A stretch of 64,000 nucleotides of DNA from Phocoena phocoena (taxonomy: Eukaryota; Chordata; Mammalia; Artiodactyla; Phocoenidae), in contig NC_089236.1 of the NCBI RefSeq assembly GCF_963924675.1, forward strand, positions 66,859,306 through 66,923,305, in the 5' to 3' direction. Positions 35,845-47,204 of the stretch are shown here, one piece after another (position 1 is the first letter of the stretch; every line of letters begins with the position of its first letter). The translations under genes were made by a program, and so were the position numbers. The notes under the pieces are model-generated. The model saw only the letters and a program-made list of their open reading frames with translations, was not told the DNA's origin and did no database searches.

Positions 35845-36093
35845 GACTAGCCTGGTGGTTAGAGCCAAGACTCTAGCTGCCAGATGGCCTGGGTTTGAAC
35901 CCTTGCTCTGCCCACATCAATTTTGTGACCCTTGGCAAGTGACTTAATTTCTCCCCTTCAGTTTCAGTTTCTTCATTAATAATATGGGGATAATAATAGT
36001 ACTTACCTCATAGCAATGTTGCAGGGATTAAATGAATTAATACTTGCAAAATGCTTATAACAGTGTGATACCGAGCAAGAACTATATAAATGT
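35845..36093 (+). mobile_element. MIR SINE, near full length
   Basis: tRNA-derived head with 'ctagcctggtggttagagcc', a B-box-like 'gggtttgaacccttgctctg', core 'tgacccttggcaagtgactt', and tail 'ttacctcatagcaatgttgc' and 'gggattaaatgaattaatac'. This is the best-preserved MIR in the window. Confidence 0.92.
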
Positions 36094-36774
36094 TTGTAAG
36101 CAAAAAATATAAGTAAAACTTCTACATGTAATCCAGTGCTGGTGATAATAAGCTTGAGATGCTCACAGGCATACATGTAGGAGTAAAGGAAAGAACAAAA
36201 GAAAGTGAGGGCTGTAGATAGCACTGGGGTAATTGAGAGAAGACCCAGTATATTATTGGGCATAATGAACCTGAGAATCAAATGTAGTTTTTCCTTTGCT
36301 TTATTCTTTGGGTACCATTGAGTTTTGCAGGGATGCCACTGAAATCATTTTTGTTATTGTTAGTATTGTCATCATCAATATTCTAATCAGTTATAAAATA
36401 TTAATCTTTATTTGATTTTGGCAATCCACTATATCATTTAAATACAGTGGTCCAGCCTCAGCACTCAGAGGTTTTGAAATGATAGTTCTTTGCTGAAGTC
36501 TGGATGAGCCCATAGTGGATTTAGTATGTCTATTGTTGAGTTCTCTGAATGGAACAAGAAAATGGAAACATTCATAGATTTGACAGCACAGCACAAAATC
36601 TGGCAATGGACTGCTTCTAAATCCTGGATAGAATGATCCGAGAATCATTGCTTCAGAGTGAGCCGAACAAGGTCATTTTATTATCAAGTCCCCAGTTCTC
36701 ATGTCAGATTTTAAAAAATCAACAACAAAGAACCCAAGAAGCTTAAACGTTAGAAAGATACAAAGACACAGAAG
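36094..36774. other. Unassigned sequence
   Basis: Nothing recognised. Confidence 0.45.
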
Positions 36775-36965
36775 AAAGGGCTGTGAGCTTTGGCATGAGG
36801 TAGAATTATATTCAGATTCTGGCTTTGGGATCGATTGTATGGGCCTAAATAACTTGTTAAGCTTTTAGAGGCTCTGAAATGGGATTGACACTTCCTCATA
36901 TAGTCAGAGTAAGGATTAAATGAGATCATATATGTCAAAGCAGCTGCTCTTAGTGGCACTTGGTT
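36775..36965 (+). mobile_element. MIR SINE
   Basis: 'attcagattctggctttggg', 'tgaaatgggattgacacttc' and 'aaggattaaatgagatcata' follow the MIR order. Confidence 0.65.
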
Positions 36966-37149
36966 TAGGCATTTTCCTTTTCCCTACCATTCACTAGACT
37001 ATTTCTTTATCATAGAGATCATGTCTTTTTATTAGTAATCTCCAACATCCCACACAATGTCTGCATATAGTAGATCTTAAACGTATATATGTTCAATACT
37101 GAACGAATAATGGTCTAACTAAATCCATTAATTTATCAACCATTAATTG

Positions 37150-37745
37150 AGTAACCATTCTATGTTAGTGGCTATGCTAAGGACTTGCGAAACAGAGATG
37201 GGCATGGTGTGGTCCCCTCCCCACAGGGGCTTATTGGCTGGAAAGAGAGAATATGCATTGTCGTGAGTGCGTTGCAGAGTTTGTATAAGGTGCTGTGGGT
37301 GTACGAATGAGGAAGCACCCCACTCTAACACGGGGAGTCTGGGAAAGTTTCACAGAAGATGAGATATTTGACCTAAGTCCACCAAGCAGACACAGAGAGG
37401 GTGCTCTACACAGCGGGAACTGCACGTGCAAGAACTCGGGGGGAGGAAAGAGCCTGCTGTGTTCTGTGAACTGCAGGTGTTTTCACTTATCTGGGAAGGA
37501 GAGAGAGAGTGTGTGTGTGTTTGGGGGCTGGGGAAGGTGGGAACGTGGTGGAATCTGGGGTGAAAGCTAGGCAGGGGGGCAAGTCATGACAGCTCTTGTA
37601 AGACATGTTCAGGACACCTTATCCTAAAGGTGATGGAGAGAGCCTTCAGAGGATTTCAAGCCAGGACAGACGGGACCAGATTTAGAAAGGGCCCTCTGGC
37701 TGCCACACGAAGGGTCAGCTAGGTGACGATTGTGGTTTTCCACGT
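37150..37745 (-). mobile_element. L2 LINE 3' end, antisense
   Basis: Reversed L2 order: 'ttagtggctatgctaaggac', 'aagtttcacagaagatgaga', 'gggaactgcacgtgcaagaa', 'caagtcatgacagctcttgt' and 'aaagggccctctggctgcca'. A small (TG)n is at 37509-37521. Confidence 0.75.
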
Positions 37746-38069
37746 GAGACGGAGGAGGATATGGGAGCTGCAGTGGCTCTGGGAGGAGCATTGGGGTAGG
37801 AGTCAAAAGATCTTAGGGTGCGAGAATGATAGGATTAGGGGACTGATTGCGTGTAACATCTAGAGAAGTCCAGTTGTGGTTTGAATTGTGCCAAGTAGAG
37901 ATCCTTCTATACTTTAAGAGCCACAGAAAATATTTTATATCTAAGACTTTCTAATTTAACTATCAAGATAGTGTTTTAACGTCCGGAAGCCACCACTCTT
38001 ATCATTTCTGTATTAAATGTGCACGAACACAAGAAAACACAGTGGTTCTAAGTTGAGGGCGTGGAGATG

Positions 38070-38210
38070 GCATGGTGAAGTGGAAAAAGCTCAGAAGTGT
38101 GTTTTCCTCAGCTGTGGCAGCTGAATGAGTTTGCATGAGTCACTCAAGCTGTTTAGGGCGACCTTTCTTGTCCATGAAATCAGGAGAATGAAACAACTGA
38201 ACTTTAAGGT
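38070..38210 (+). mobile_element. MIR SINE fragment
   Basis: 'tggtgaagtggaaaaagctc', 'gcatgagtcactcaagctgt' and 'tccatgaaatcaggagaatg' give the MIR core order. Confidence 0.6.
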
Positions 38211-39408
38211 CTTAAAAATGTTTTTCTTCAAAGCTTGGTAAGTGGTGTGAAGATAGAAATATGTAGAGGCTATGGATCTATATGGAAAATGTTTCCTGGT
38301 GGTTTTTTTTTTGACATTGCAATATGAAAAAAAGAGATATTTTATGGTACTAGACTAACCCACTTCAGCTAGGGCTGGTAAATGTGCTAGGAATTTACAG
38401 CAAGTACAGAGGTCGCTTGAACCAAGTATCTCATAGAAGAGACTGAGAGAAGGATCAACTGCATTTATAAAGCTTTATTGGAAGTCCTAGAATCATCTTA
38501 GAAAGTAAGTGTACATTACCATGACAGTGAGGAGATTTATCCCTTGATATGTTTATTTGGGGTGAATGGAGGTCATCAGAATGGCGAAGCACAAGTGTCA
38601 TTCAGGCATGTTTCAGAAGTAAGATGTCGACGTCACAACTAGGTACCTTCATTCCCAGGACATTAGGGCCAGTTAACTATTTGGCTCTACTGAAATGAAG
38701 GTGAGGAAGAAAAAAAAAATTTTAGTAGGTGAAAAATAGGATTAACAGAAGGCAAACATTTTCTTTTTTTCTTTCTTTTTTTTTTTTTAACTCTTAGGGC
38801 AGGAGGACCTTTTGTCCTAGTCTGGAATTTTGGGTTGAACAATCAGACACAGGCTTTTCAGTGTCTGGGTAATTCTGATACCCATGGAGAGTCAAGATGC
38901 ACATTTTTGCCCGCTGTGACTTCTGAGTCTGAGGCTAGCAGGTGCTTCATTGGGGAAAAATCAAGGAAATTATGACCAAACCTTGATTGTAATTGTTCCT
39001 TTACACAATAAGTGATTTGGTCCTCAACCAGCTTTAATGAAATGAAAAATCAGGCAGCAAAGAACACAAGAGGAAGATTCTCTGCAAATAGTCTTTATGA
39101 GCAGGGTGGTCAGTTATGTATTCATTTACCCATCCTGAGTTTATCGCGGCAGAAATTTATCCTTATCCAACCCACCTAACTTGTACCATGCATCCACCAG
39201 AGAGCTGGGAAGGTCCGTCTCTCTTCAACTTTCAAGAGAGAATACCTCTGAAAAGAACTAGAACGAAAGAGAATTGAAATCTGCAATTAACTCATAATGG
39301 GTCCCAAGGTATTATCAAATGTTGTTTATTTAAGCATTTGAGTATAGAAAGTTTTTTTGTGCATTATCTCCCTGCATTTATTTATGTTATTAAATATGAG
39401 TGTTTAAC
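38211..39408. other. Unassigned sequence
   Basis: T-rich runs occur at 38303-38312 and 38761-38789. No repeat family or gene recognised. Confidence 0.45.
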
Positions 39409-40165
39409 AGTATTCTTAACCTGTTCTGTACCTTGGATCTCTGTGTTGGTCCATAGATGTCTCAGAATAATGTTTTCAAGGGCATAAAATAGAAACACAG
39501 GATAACAAAAGAAATCATTACATATTAAAATATTGTTTTCAAAATGTACAAAACAAGCAACTAAATTTAATAATACTATAGTGAATATTTGAAAATTGCT
39601 AAGAGAGTCGATCTTAAAAGTTTTCATCACAAGAAAAAAATTTGTAACTAGGTGTAGTAATGGATGTTAACTAGACTTATGTGGTGATCATTTATCTATA
39701 TAAACAAATATCAAATCATTATATTTTATACCAGAAACTAATATAATGTTATATGCTAATTACACCTTAATAAAAATGCAAATTTTAAAAATTATTTTTG
39801 TAAAGTAATAAAAATTTATAAATGAAAAATATTGTACAAAATAAAAATGTGATATGGGGTAGATGTCTTTTAAGTACCGTGATTTTGAAGTAATGATAAT
39901 ATAATTGGTATTGTGAGACAGCTGTTACAACCTAATGTGTTATGAAAATATACATGAATTCTACTGGTGACACAGTTATAGGATTGACTAACACTGTGCT
40001 AATGTGTTGCCTACATTTATAATGGAAAGAAATGTTAAATTTCCACCAGAGGTAGAGAAAATACAGATGTAATTTTTTTTTCCTGTCCAAATCAATGGAT
40101 TTCCTGGTTTCTATCCCTGTACCCCTTAAGAATTCAAGGACCCCAAGTTAAGAACCATTCGCCTA
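39409..40165. mobile_element. hAT-type element split by an L1 3' end
   Basis: The left end 'cagtattcttaacctgttct' (39409) and the right end 'ccccaagttaagaaccattc' (to about 40162) are inverted versions of a CAGTGGTTCTTAACCTGGG-type hAT terminus. The AT-rich interior has no open transposase frame. It is interrupted by old L1 3' sequence at 39605-39795. Confidence 0.62.
39605..39795 (+). mobile_element. L1M 3' UTR end, forward
   Basis: 'aaaaatttgtaactaggtgt', 'gatgttaactagacttatgt', 'ataccagaaactaatataat' and 'attacaccttaataaaaatg' are the terminal part of an old L1 3' UTR. Confidence 0.8.
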
Positions 40166-40281
40166 GAAGATTTCCCAGTCTGTACTCTACAGTTGACTTA
40201 ACTTTCACAGAAGAGGGGAAAGTGGGTATAAATGCCCACATTAATAAAATAAGTGGAAAGTAAATCAATCCTTGACTATTT

Positions 40282-40632
40282 TTAAAAAATATATATATTT
40301 ATTTATTTATGGCTGCATTGGGTCTTCGTTGCTGTGTGTGGGCTTTCTCTAGTTGTAGCAAGCAGGGGTTGCTCTTCGTTGTGATGGGAGGGCTTCTCAT
40401 TGCAGTGGCTTCTCTTGTTGCAGAGCATGGGCTCTAGGCACGCGGGCTTCAGTAGTTGTGGTGTGTGGGCTTCAGTAGTTGTGGCTCGTGGGCGCTGGAG
40501 CACAGGCTTGGTAGTTGTGGCACACGGGCTCTGTTGCTCCACAGCATGTGGGATCTTCCTGGACCAGGGCTCGAACCTGCTTCCCCTGCATCGGCAGGCG
40601 GATTCTCAACCACTGCACCACAAGGGAAGCCC
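40282..40632 (-). mobile_element. CHR-type SINE, long form
   Basis: Reverse copy with an (ATTT)n tail and CCACAAGGGAAGCCC head. Likely 15-bp TSD with two mismatches: AATCCTTGACTATTT (40267-40281) and AATCCGTTACTATTT (40633-40647). Confidence 0.94.
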
Positions 40633-40647
40633 AATCCGTTACTATTT

Positions 40648-42655
40648 ATTATAATCAGAATACTAGATCCTGACAGAAAATGTTGATGTGGTTAGGTATA
40701 CCTCTTTATTGCTAACATTCTCATTAAGATACAGGGCCATCAGTATAGCTTGGGCTATTAAAAAAACTGTGAACAAACTTACAGTAAATGAGGATTTCTT
40801 TCTTACATTTGATGGATAGTTCTTAAATATTTAATGAATCACAGAAGACTTGATATAGACTATAGATGTCAGGAGCCAAGATTCAGGCATTAATTACATG
40901 GGGTAGACTATTGGCTTACAAACAACAGATCTGGACAAGAACAGAGCAGCCACTGACCCAGGTCCAGGTCTGGATACTTCATTCTGATTTACAATGTTGT
41001 CTTGATTAATATGTTCCCAAGGGGAATGTATTCCTTGACAAAGAGCTCCTAGTTGGTGAAAGACTGGGGAATTCCCTGTGGTGACAGCCACATGTCAGGG
41101 CTCAGGATGGAGCCTGGTGTCCTGTGGAAGAGAACCACTTTGTGGGCCACCTTATGGGAGTAGGAGCCAGCCAGGGTGGAAGACGCATCTCCATCCTTCT
41201 CACCTCTAGCCGTTTGAGAATGTTGGGGAGTTAGTGGCTTCATCTGGGTGGTTGGATGAGGTGTAGTTGGGTGGACATCATACCTGGATCACAAACCAAT
41301 GCCTATGATAATTTTTTAAAATCCCAAATAATGCAGTTTCTCCTAGTAAAGAATGTTAAGAATCCACCTTCCACATTCATACCAATATCATTATCGCTCC
41401 ATGAACTGGCTGTACAAATACTCGAAGAGGCGTGGAGGTGAGGAGATGTGTGAGATCTCCAGAATAAAGATCATGGAAGGAAATGTGCCTTCTGTTCATG
41501 GGCAGACATTTTTTAAAACTCACTTTCACTGAACGGTGCTCCCAAGGCTGTACATCCAAGTGCCAGCTTCTCCCTAGCTTCAGAAAACCCTCAGATTTCT
41601 AGGGAAGTGTTTCTACTGGTCCTGGCTTGTCCACACCTGAGGGGCAATCCACAAAGCACATAGATCACAGCCAATTAGATTACTTCTATTTCTGGTCCCA
41701 CCAAATAATGAACAACCTGGTCTCTCTTTAAGGACACCCTACCTGTAAAGGAGAGCTTGACCCTCATGGATGGCTGGAAACAGAAAGTAAACTGATCAAC
41801 TCTGAGCTCAAACCAGTGGAACTCCAGTTCAAGCCCTTTTCTCAGTTTTCTTTTACAGTACAGGGAAGTGAGCTCTGGGGAGATGAGAGGCTTTCCAGTT
41901 CTCCAGAGCCAACCAGTGTCACCATGGGTTATTTCTAAAAGGTGAAGATATAAGGCTTTGAAGTTTGCACAGCTTCAAAGAAATTATTTGCAAGTGTTAC
42001 AAGTTGACATTTCAAAATGCTGAAATTTGAAAGTAACTTTTAAAAAGTTCTAATTAAGCAATAATAAGTGGGAATTGACATTTTCTACCATTCACTGAGA
42101 AGTTACCCAGCTAATAACCCCCTCTTTTCAAATTCCCAACCTAAAGCCACTATATAAATATAGAATGGCATTATGGTGCCGGGTAGGAAATCGGGGTCTT
42201 AGCATCTAACCTATTCCCACCCCTCTCTCAGTCCACCTGCAGAGCACTATTGATATCACCCTAAATAGAAAAAGGGTTTACCGTTTCTTGGAAATTTTAA
42301 ATAGAAATTGACTTTCTTTCAGCAATTCTAATTTAATTAATACACCACAACACTATTGACTCTAATTCACTTAGAATCCCTTGAAACACTCCAGCTACTT
42401 TTATAGTATGCAATGGGAAACTTTGTACCTAGGAATCTTAAGAATTACAGACATACAGCCTGAACCAGAAGCAGTAAAGCTTTATGATCAAGTGATTTAA
42501 GATTATGGGGAACTCGCAGACATGCTGTATTGGAGGGAGGGATCCAGGGGCAGGACCAGGGTGATCTTCCAGTTTTGCCCAGGACAGAGCCAACTTAAGC
42601 TTGTTGTCACAGTTCTTTCATTCTCAAAAAGTGTCCTCATTCGGGTGATGAAATA
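40648..42655. other. Unassigned sequence, about 2 kb
   Basis: I recognise no transposon. Reverse-strand frames at 40894-41091, 41049-41243 and 41377-41559 lie near each other in different frames with stops between. They could be remnants of a decayed coding copy, but I cannot name a family. Confidence 0.4.
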
Positions 42656-42736
42656 CTGGGTTGGCTAAAAAGTTCATTTGGGTTTTTCCATAAGATGTTA
42701 CAGAAAAATCCGAACAAACTTTTTGGCCGACCCAAA
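42656..42736 (+). mobile_element. Mariner-derived MITE, 81-bp palindrome
   Basis: The left arm (42657-42689) and right arm (42703-42734) are near-perfect inverted repeats of TGGGTTGGCTAAAAAGTTC-type sequence with about six mismatches, several G-U compatible, around a short loop. This matches the cetartiodactyl mariner MITE (TTGGGTTGGCCAAAAAGTTC). Transcribed, it would fold into a microRNA-precursor-like hairpin. Confidence 0.9.
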
Positions 42737-42780
42737 AGATGGTCGTCCCATTTAATTGTTCAATGAATTCCATGGTTTCA

Positions 42781-42985
42781 CAAGGAGAACTGAAGTAGAA
42801 TCAAACTATCTGGCTTCTAATCTCTACTGAGGGACACGAGGCAGTTTGCTTAAATTCTCTGTGGCTTTTTCTTTATCTCTAAAATGGAGATAACAATCCC
42901 TACCTCATAGAATAGTCCAGATATTTACATAATAAGCATGTATGCAAGAACACCACAGTAATGCTTGGCTAATAGTGGGCACAGT
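42781..42985 (+). mobile_element. MIR SINE
   Basis: 'tagaatcaaactatctggct', 'gtttgcttaaattctctgtg', 'ctctaaaatggagataacaa' and 'tccctacctcatagaatagt' are in MIR order. Confidence 0.82.
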
Positions 42986-43124
42986 GTTTTAATTTGGTTG
43001 GTCTGAATCTACTGCCAATTATTGGGACTCAGCGCACTCGTGTGTTGATTCATCTGATATTCTAGAGAAAATACAAGTTGTTAATTCTTCTTCCTTGAAC
43101 AGAGCTCCATGGTTGTTTGATTTA

Positions 43125-43260
43125 CAGAACTTAGGACTGGGAGACTCAAGTTTCAAGTCTGCCTCTATCTCCCTGTTTGACTATGGGCACATCACTTGAG
43201 GTTTCTAAGATCATTCTCACGTTCAATAATTATGAGGATTGGCTAAAATGGATACACTGT
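43125..43260 (+). mobile_element. MIR SINE fragment
   Basis: 'aacttaggactgggagactc', 'ctatgggcacatcacttgag' and 'aattatgaggattggctaaa' are in MIR order. Confidence 0.68.
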
Positions 43261-43299
43261 AACCAACGTATTTGACTTCATATTTTGAATAGGCCTTTA

Positions 43300-43430
43300 T
43301 TCATTCAACAAATGTTTATTGTATGTCTGTTCAGTAAATGTCTGTCTGCCACATACACTCCAGTTACTGATAAATCAAAAGTGAACAAAGTAAATATGGT
43401 GCCTGCCTCAAAGGAATTGTCAGTCTGGCT
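43300..43430 (-). mobile_element. L2 3' terminus, antisense
   Basis: 'tcattcaacaaatgtttatt' followed by 'gtgcctgcctcaaaggaatt' is the reversed L2 end. Confidence 0.75.
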
Positions 43431-44851
43431 GTCCTGAGTTATATTTCCTAAGCATTTCTGGTAGACAGGCATGTCTCTTCTTATACATCAACAGGATATT
43501 TTAAATTTCTTCATCTAATCTTATGTAACAGTTTCTAAATCTTTAAATCTAACTAAAACTCCTCTGGTTTCTACTTAAGTATTTTTCTTTCTGCTTTTTC
43601 TCAGCGGGAAAGGAGAAATCTGCTCTTCTGACTACATGAATATCTTTTATGTTAGTAAAAATCTGTCAGGCTTTGTCAAGGCACGGCACTGTGTAATACC
43701 ATGTGATTACCTTAAGTACCATAATGAACTCAACTATTAGGTTGCATCTTTTAATTTTCTTCATGCTAATATAAACAGTTTTATAAAATTTAGAGTATGA
43801 GACTGATTTTGTGAGTGCTATATGGTAACATTTGAAAGATGTTAGGAAAGTTAGTGTGAGAAATTGTGTAGGCGGAAACATCAAGAATTGTGTGTGTGTG
43901 TGTGTGTGTGTCCCTGCTAGGAGATTGGTTACTTTTGCAAAGGTCATGTGAGGACCTTACTGATAGGAAGGAATGGAGATGAAGCAGATTCTGGGTCCAG
44001 GAGTCAAAGAGAATGGACTTATCAAGAGACAGGGTGAGAGTAGAGAGAGAATCAGGCTTTAAGACAGATACAGGTATAGCTGGGTTCCCACCATTGACCT
44101 AAGAACACAGTCTGGTTGCCCTTGGCTGCATTTTGATAAATCTTGCTGGGAGGAGGGGATTGTGTACAGGGAGCCAGAGACCAACAAGGCTTATCAGGTG
44201 ATTCTCTGAGTGGCTGAGGTAGTTGATTAGAGCAGAGGGGGTAGCCTCAGCAAAAGATAAAATCTAACATAGCTATGTGTTGAACTGCCAAGAATTACCT
44301 TCATTTATCAGACTGCAAAGTACATCAGATCATCTCGCTTATCCTCTTGCTTCTTGGCAAAAAATCGCACATTAATGATTCTGGAAGGAGGTGTGTCTCA
44401 CACATCAAATGACTTTAGGACAAAAGCTCAGCTAGAGCTAAAGACAACTTTCCTATGGGTCTATATTTCCTATATCATTTTGTCGATTCCATCCTGGTGC
44501 TACTTCAAGGAAATGGACATAATCTTTCTATTATAGATTATTTAAATAATCACAGAGATGTACACTTCTGAACAGGCAGGTACAAATGTTTCATGAAAAG
44601 AGGCACAGTGACTCCCCTTGCCCTGTCACTGGGTTAACAAGAGGTCCGTGCTTCTCAGCTGTACGCACGCACGAGGCTGTCATAGCTTACGTGAGGAATA
44701 GGTTCATAAAGACCTTACGTTTTTCAAAACACACGTAATTCAGTGCTAATTTTCCTATTGTAATAAGTGTGTAACGTGGGGGGATGTGTTCCCAGACTTC
44801 ATAAATCAATGACATTTCTAGTGTAATTTTACTTTTGATCACATCTAATTT
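43431..44851. other. Unassigned sequence with a (TG)n at 43889-43911
   Basis: No repeat family recognised besides the dinucleotide run. Confidence 0.45.
43889..43911 (+). repeat. (TG)n microsatellite
   Basis: 23 nt of TG repeats. Confidence 0.95.
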
Positions 44852-44867
44852 CACTCCATAGCTTTTG

Positions 44868-45166
44868 TTTTTTAATTTTATTTATTTATTTATTTATTTA
44901 TTAATAGCTGCGTTGGGTCTTTGTTGCTGCGTGTGGGCATTCTCTAGTTGTGTCAAGTGAGGACTACTCTTTGTTGCAGTGTGCGGGCTCTAGGCACACG
45001 GGCTTCAGTAGTTGTGGTGCGTGGGCTCTAGAGCGCAGACTCAGTAGTTGTGGTGCATGGGCTTAGTTGCTCTGTGGCATGTGGGATCTTCCCGGACCAG
45101 GGATTGAACCCGTGTCTTCTGCACCAGCAGGCGGATTCTTAACCACTGCGCCACCAGGGAAGTTCC
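44868..45166 (-). mobile_element. CHR-type SINE, long form
   Basis: Reverse copy with a (TTTA)n tail and CCACCAGGGAAGTTC head. A 16-bp TSD with one mismatch: CACTCCATAGCTTTTG (44852-44867) and CACTCCATGGCTTTTG (45167-45182). Confidence 0.96.
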
Positions 45167-45182
45167 CACTCCATGGCTTTTG

Positions 45183-45481
45183 ATTTGAGGGCTGCAGTTA
45201 ACAGCATCACCATTCAATGCATTCTGAGACGCCGTTCTGGGATATAAAAACAATTATAAATTATAATAGCACTGAACATTAAAAGAATAGTACAGTAGTC
45301 ACAAAATAAATCCAGGAATGTCCCCAGGCTATAAATCCCAGTGTTGTACATGGGGTACTTTTATTTCTGATATTTCTGCTTACCAGCCAAAGTGCTGCTG
45401 CCTTGTGGGAATGAAAGAGATGCTGTTTGTGGTCAGCCTACTGCCAGCTTTGAAGGGATGTGATTCAGTGATGTTTTTAAA
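45183..45481. other. Unassigned sequence
   Basis: Nothing recognised. Confidence 0.45.
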
Positions 45482-45519
45482 GTGTGTGTGTGTATGTGTG
45501 TGTGTGTGTGTGTGTGTGT
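45482..45519 (+). repeat. (TG)n microsatellite, one TA interruption
   Basis: 38 nt of TG repeats interrupted by one TA near 45493. Confidence 0.97.
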
Positions 45520-45734
45520 AAGGTTGTATTACTTCAAATTTTTCATGTTATATATAATATAAACTATGTAGTATATATAAAAACTAAATTATAACATTTC
45601 AAGCTGGCATATATCAGTTTTGTGTAATAAAGAATGTCTTATATCTATATCCAGTAATAGCTATCATGATTACTGATGTAATTTTAGAAGCAGTCTCTTT
45701 CTATTGTTGAACCAATCATCTGTTGTATGTTCTT

Positions 45735-46137
45735 ATATTATGTCCCCCCCACCCGCCAGTATCCACACGTTGAAGTCCTAACCCTCCATGTGACTGTATT
45801 GGAAATAGGGCCTTTAAGAAGGTGATTAAAATTAAATGAGATCATGAGGGCAAAGCCATGATCCAGTGGACAGGGCTGGTGTCTTTATAAAAGAGAATGA
45901 GATACCAGAGATCCCTCTCTCTTTCCACTTGTGCATAAACACTAAGAAGAGGTCTTGTGAGCACATGGTGAGAAGGTGGCTGCCTACAAGCCAAGAGAAG
46001 AGGCCTCAAAATGAAACCTACCGTTCAGCACCTTGATCTTGGACTTCCCAGCCTTCAGAATTGTGAGAAGTAGGTTTCTGTTGTTTAAGCCCCTCTGGGC
46101 TATGGTATTTTGTTATGGCAGCCCAAGCAGACTAAAG
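45735..46137 (+). mobile_element. MaLR (MLT1-like) solo LTR
   Basis: 'ccacacgttgaagtcctaac', 'ccatgtgactgtattggaaa', 'gcaccttgatcttggacttc', 'tttctgttgtttaagcccct' and 'gttatggcagcccaagcaga' are the LTR order. It is the opposite orientation of the related LTR at 9427. Confidence 0.88.
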
Positions 46138-46349
46138 TACATATCGTCCTTTAACATTGAATATGTTTAAGTTATTAGTTCAGTTTTTGTTTTTCTAACT
46201 TATAATTAGTGCTTATATATATTTGATTGTCTCTTTTCACTTAAAACCTATTCTTTTTGTTTAATTTAAAAAGTTGAAATATGAATTTTGTCTTCTTTCC
46301 TGGGAATTCATTCATGCTTACTGAATTTTGTGTTATGAGGATTCATCCA

Positions 46350-46490
46350 GTCGCTCACTTAGAAATATGCTCAGGGGGTGTAAGAAGCTGAGGTAGGCAC
46401 CTGGCAATGGGAAAATGAAGAAGACATGGTCTCTGTCTTCAACAAAATTGTCTGCTGGGTGACAGGGAAAAGAAATGCACAAGTAACAGC
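46350..46490 (-). mobile_element. L2 3' end trace, antisense
   Basis: 'tgaagaagacatggtctctg', 'tcttcaacaaaattgtctgc' and 'agaaatgcacaagtaacagc' resemble the reversed L2 end. Confidence 0.55.
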
Positions 46491-46569
46491 AGCGTGTGGC
46501 AGACCATGGTGACTGGCAAGGAAGGAAGTCTGGACAGAATGGAGCTAAAGGACAGACCCTCTCTCTTTG

Positions 46570-46795
46570 CATTGTCTCTCCATCAGCTTTTCAGACGTTT
46601 GCCAGGACCAAGATCTTTCCCTCATCACAGAGTTCAGACATGCTTTTCCTTTCCCTGCAGTGCTCTTCCCTTCTCCTTCACCTAACCGACTGGTAGAGCT
46701 CAACTCGGGTATCACTTCCTTGTGGGCTAATACGTACTTATATTTCTGGTACTTATCACAGTTACTAGTGGTGTTTTGGTAAATGCTTAACAACC
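46570..46795 (+). mobile_element. L2 3' end trace, forward
   Basis: 'ttccctgcagtgctcttccc', then 'gggtatcacttccttgtggg', then 'ggtacttatcacagttac', follows the L2 3' region loosely. Confidence 0.5.
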
Positions 46796-47204
46796 AGCTC
46801 TGTGGGATAGGGGATGCTTTGGTTTGTAGTGTTTGCTGATTTCAGTGATGTAAATGCTCTCAGTTCAGCGATATCAAGCTACCACTGTGATGTCATTGAA
46901 AGTGGAGTTGAGAAGATGTGCAGTAGCAAACCGTGATGTAGAATTTCCACGAGAAAGGTGCAAATATATATTTAAGTAATTTCAGGAGTGTAGAAAACAG
47001 TAAATTAGAAAATGGTGAGCTTAAAGTATTTATTACTTTTGTTTCTCATACAATTAATTGCAAGTTTATGTAGTTTAATTTCTAATATTGACTGTGTTTG
47101 ATGACTGGCTTGCACAATTCTAAAAATGTAGCAAACAGCTCTGACAACTGGCAGAAGCTGGCTTCTGCACACCACTGACCATTACCTAGTTCTGTGTGTA
47201 ATCG
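46796..47204. other. Unassigned sequence
   Basis: Nothing recognised. Confidence 0.45.
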
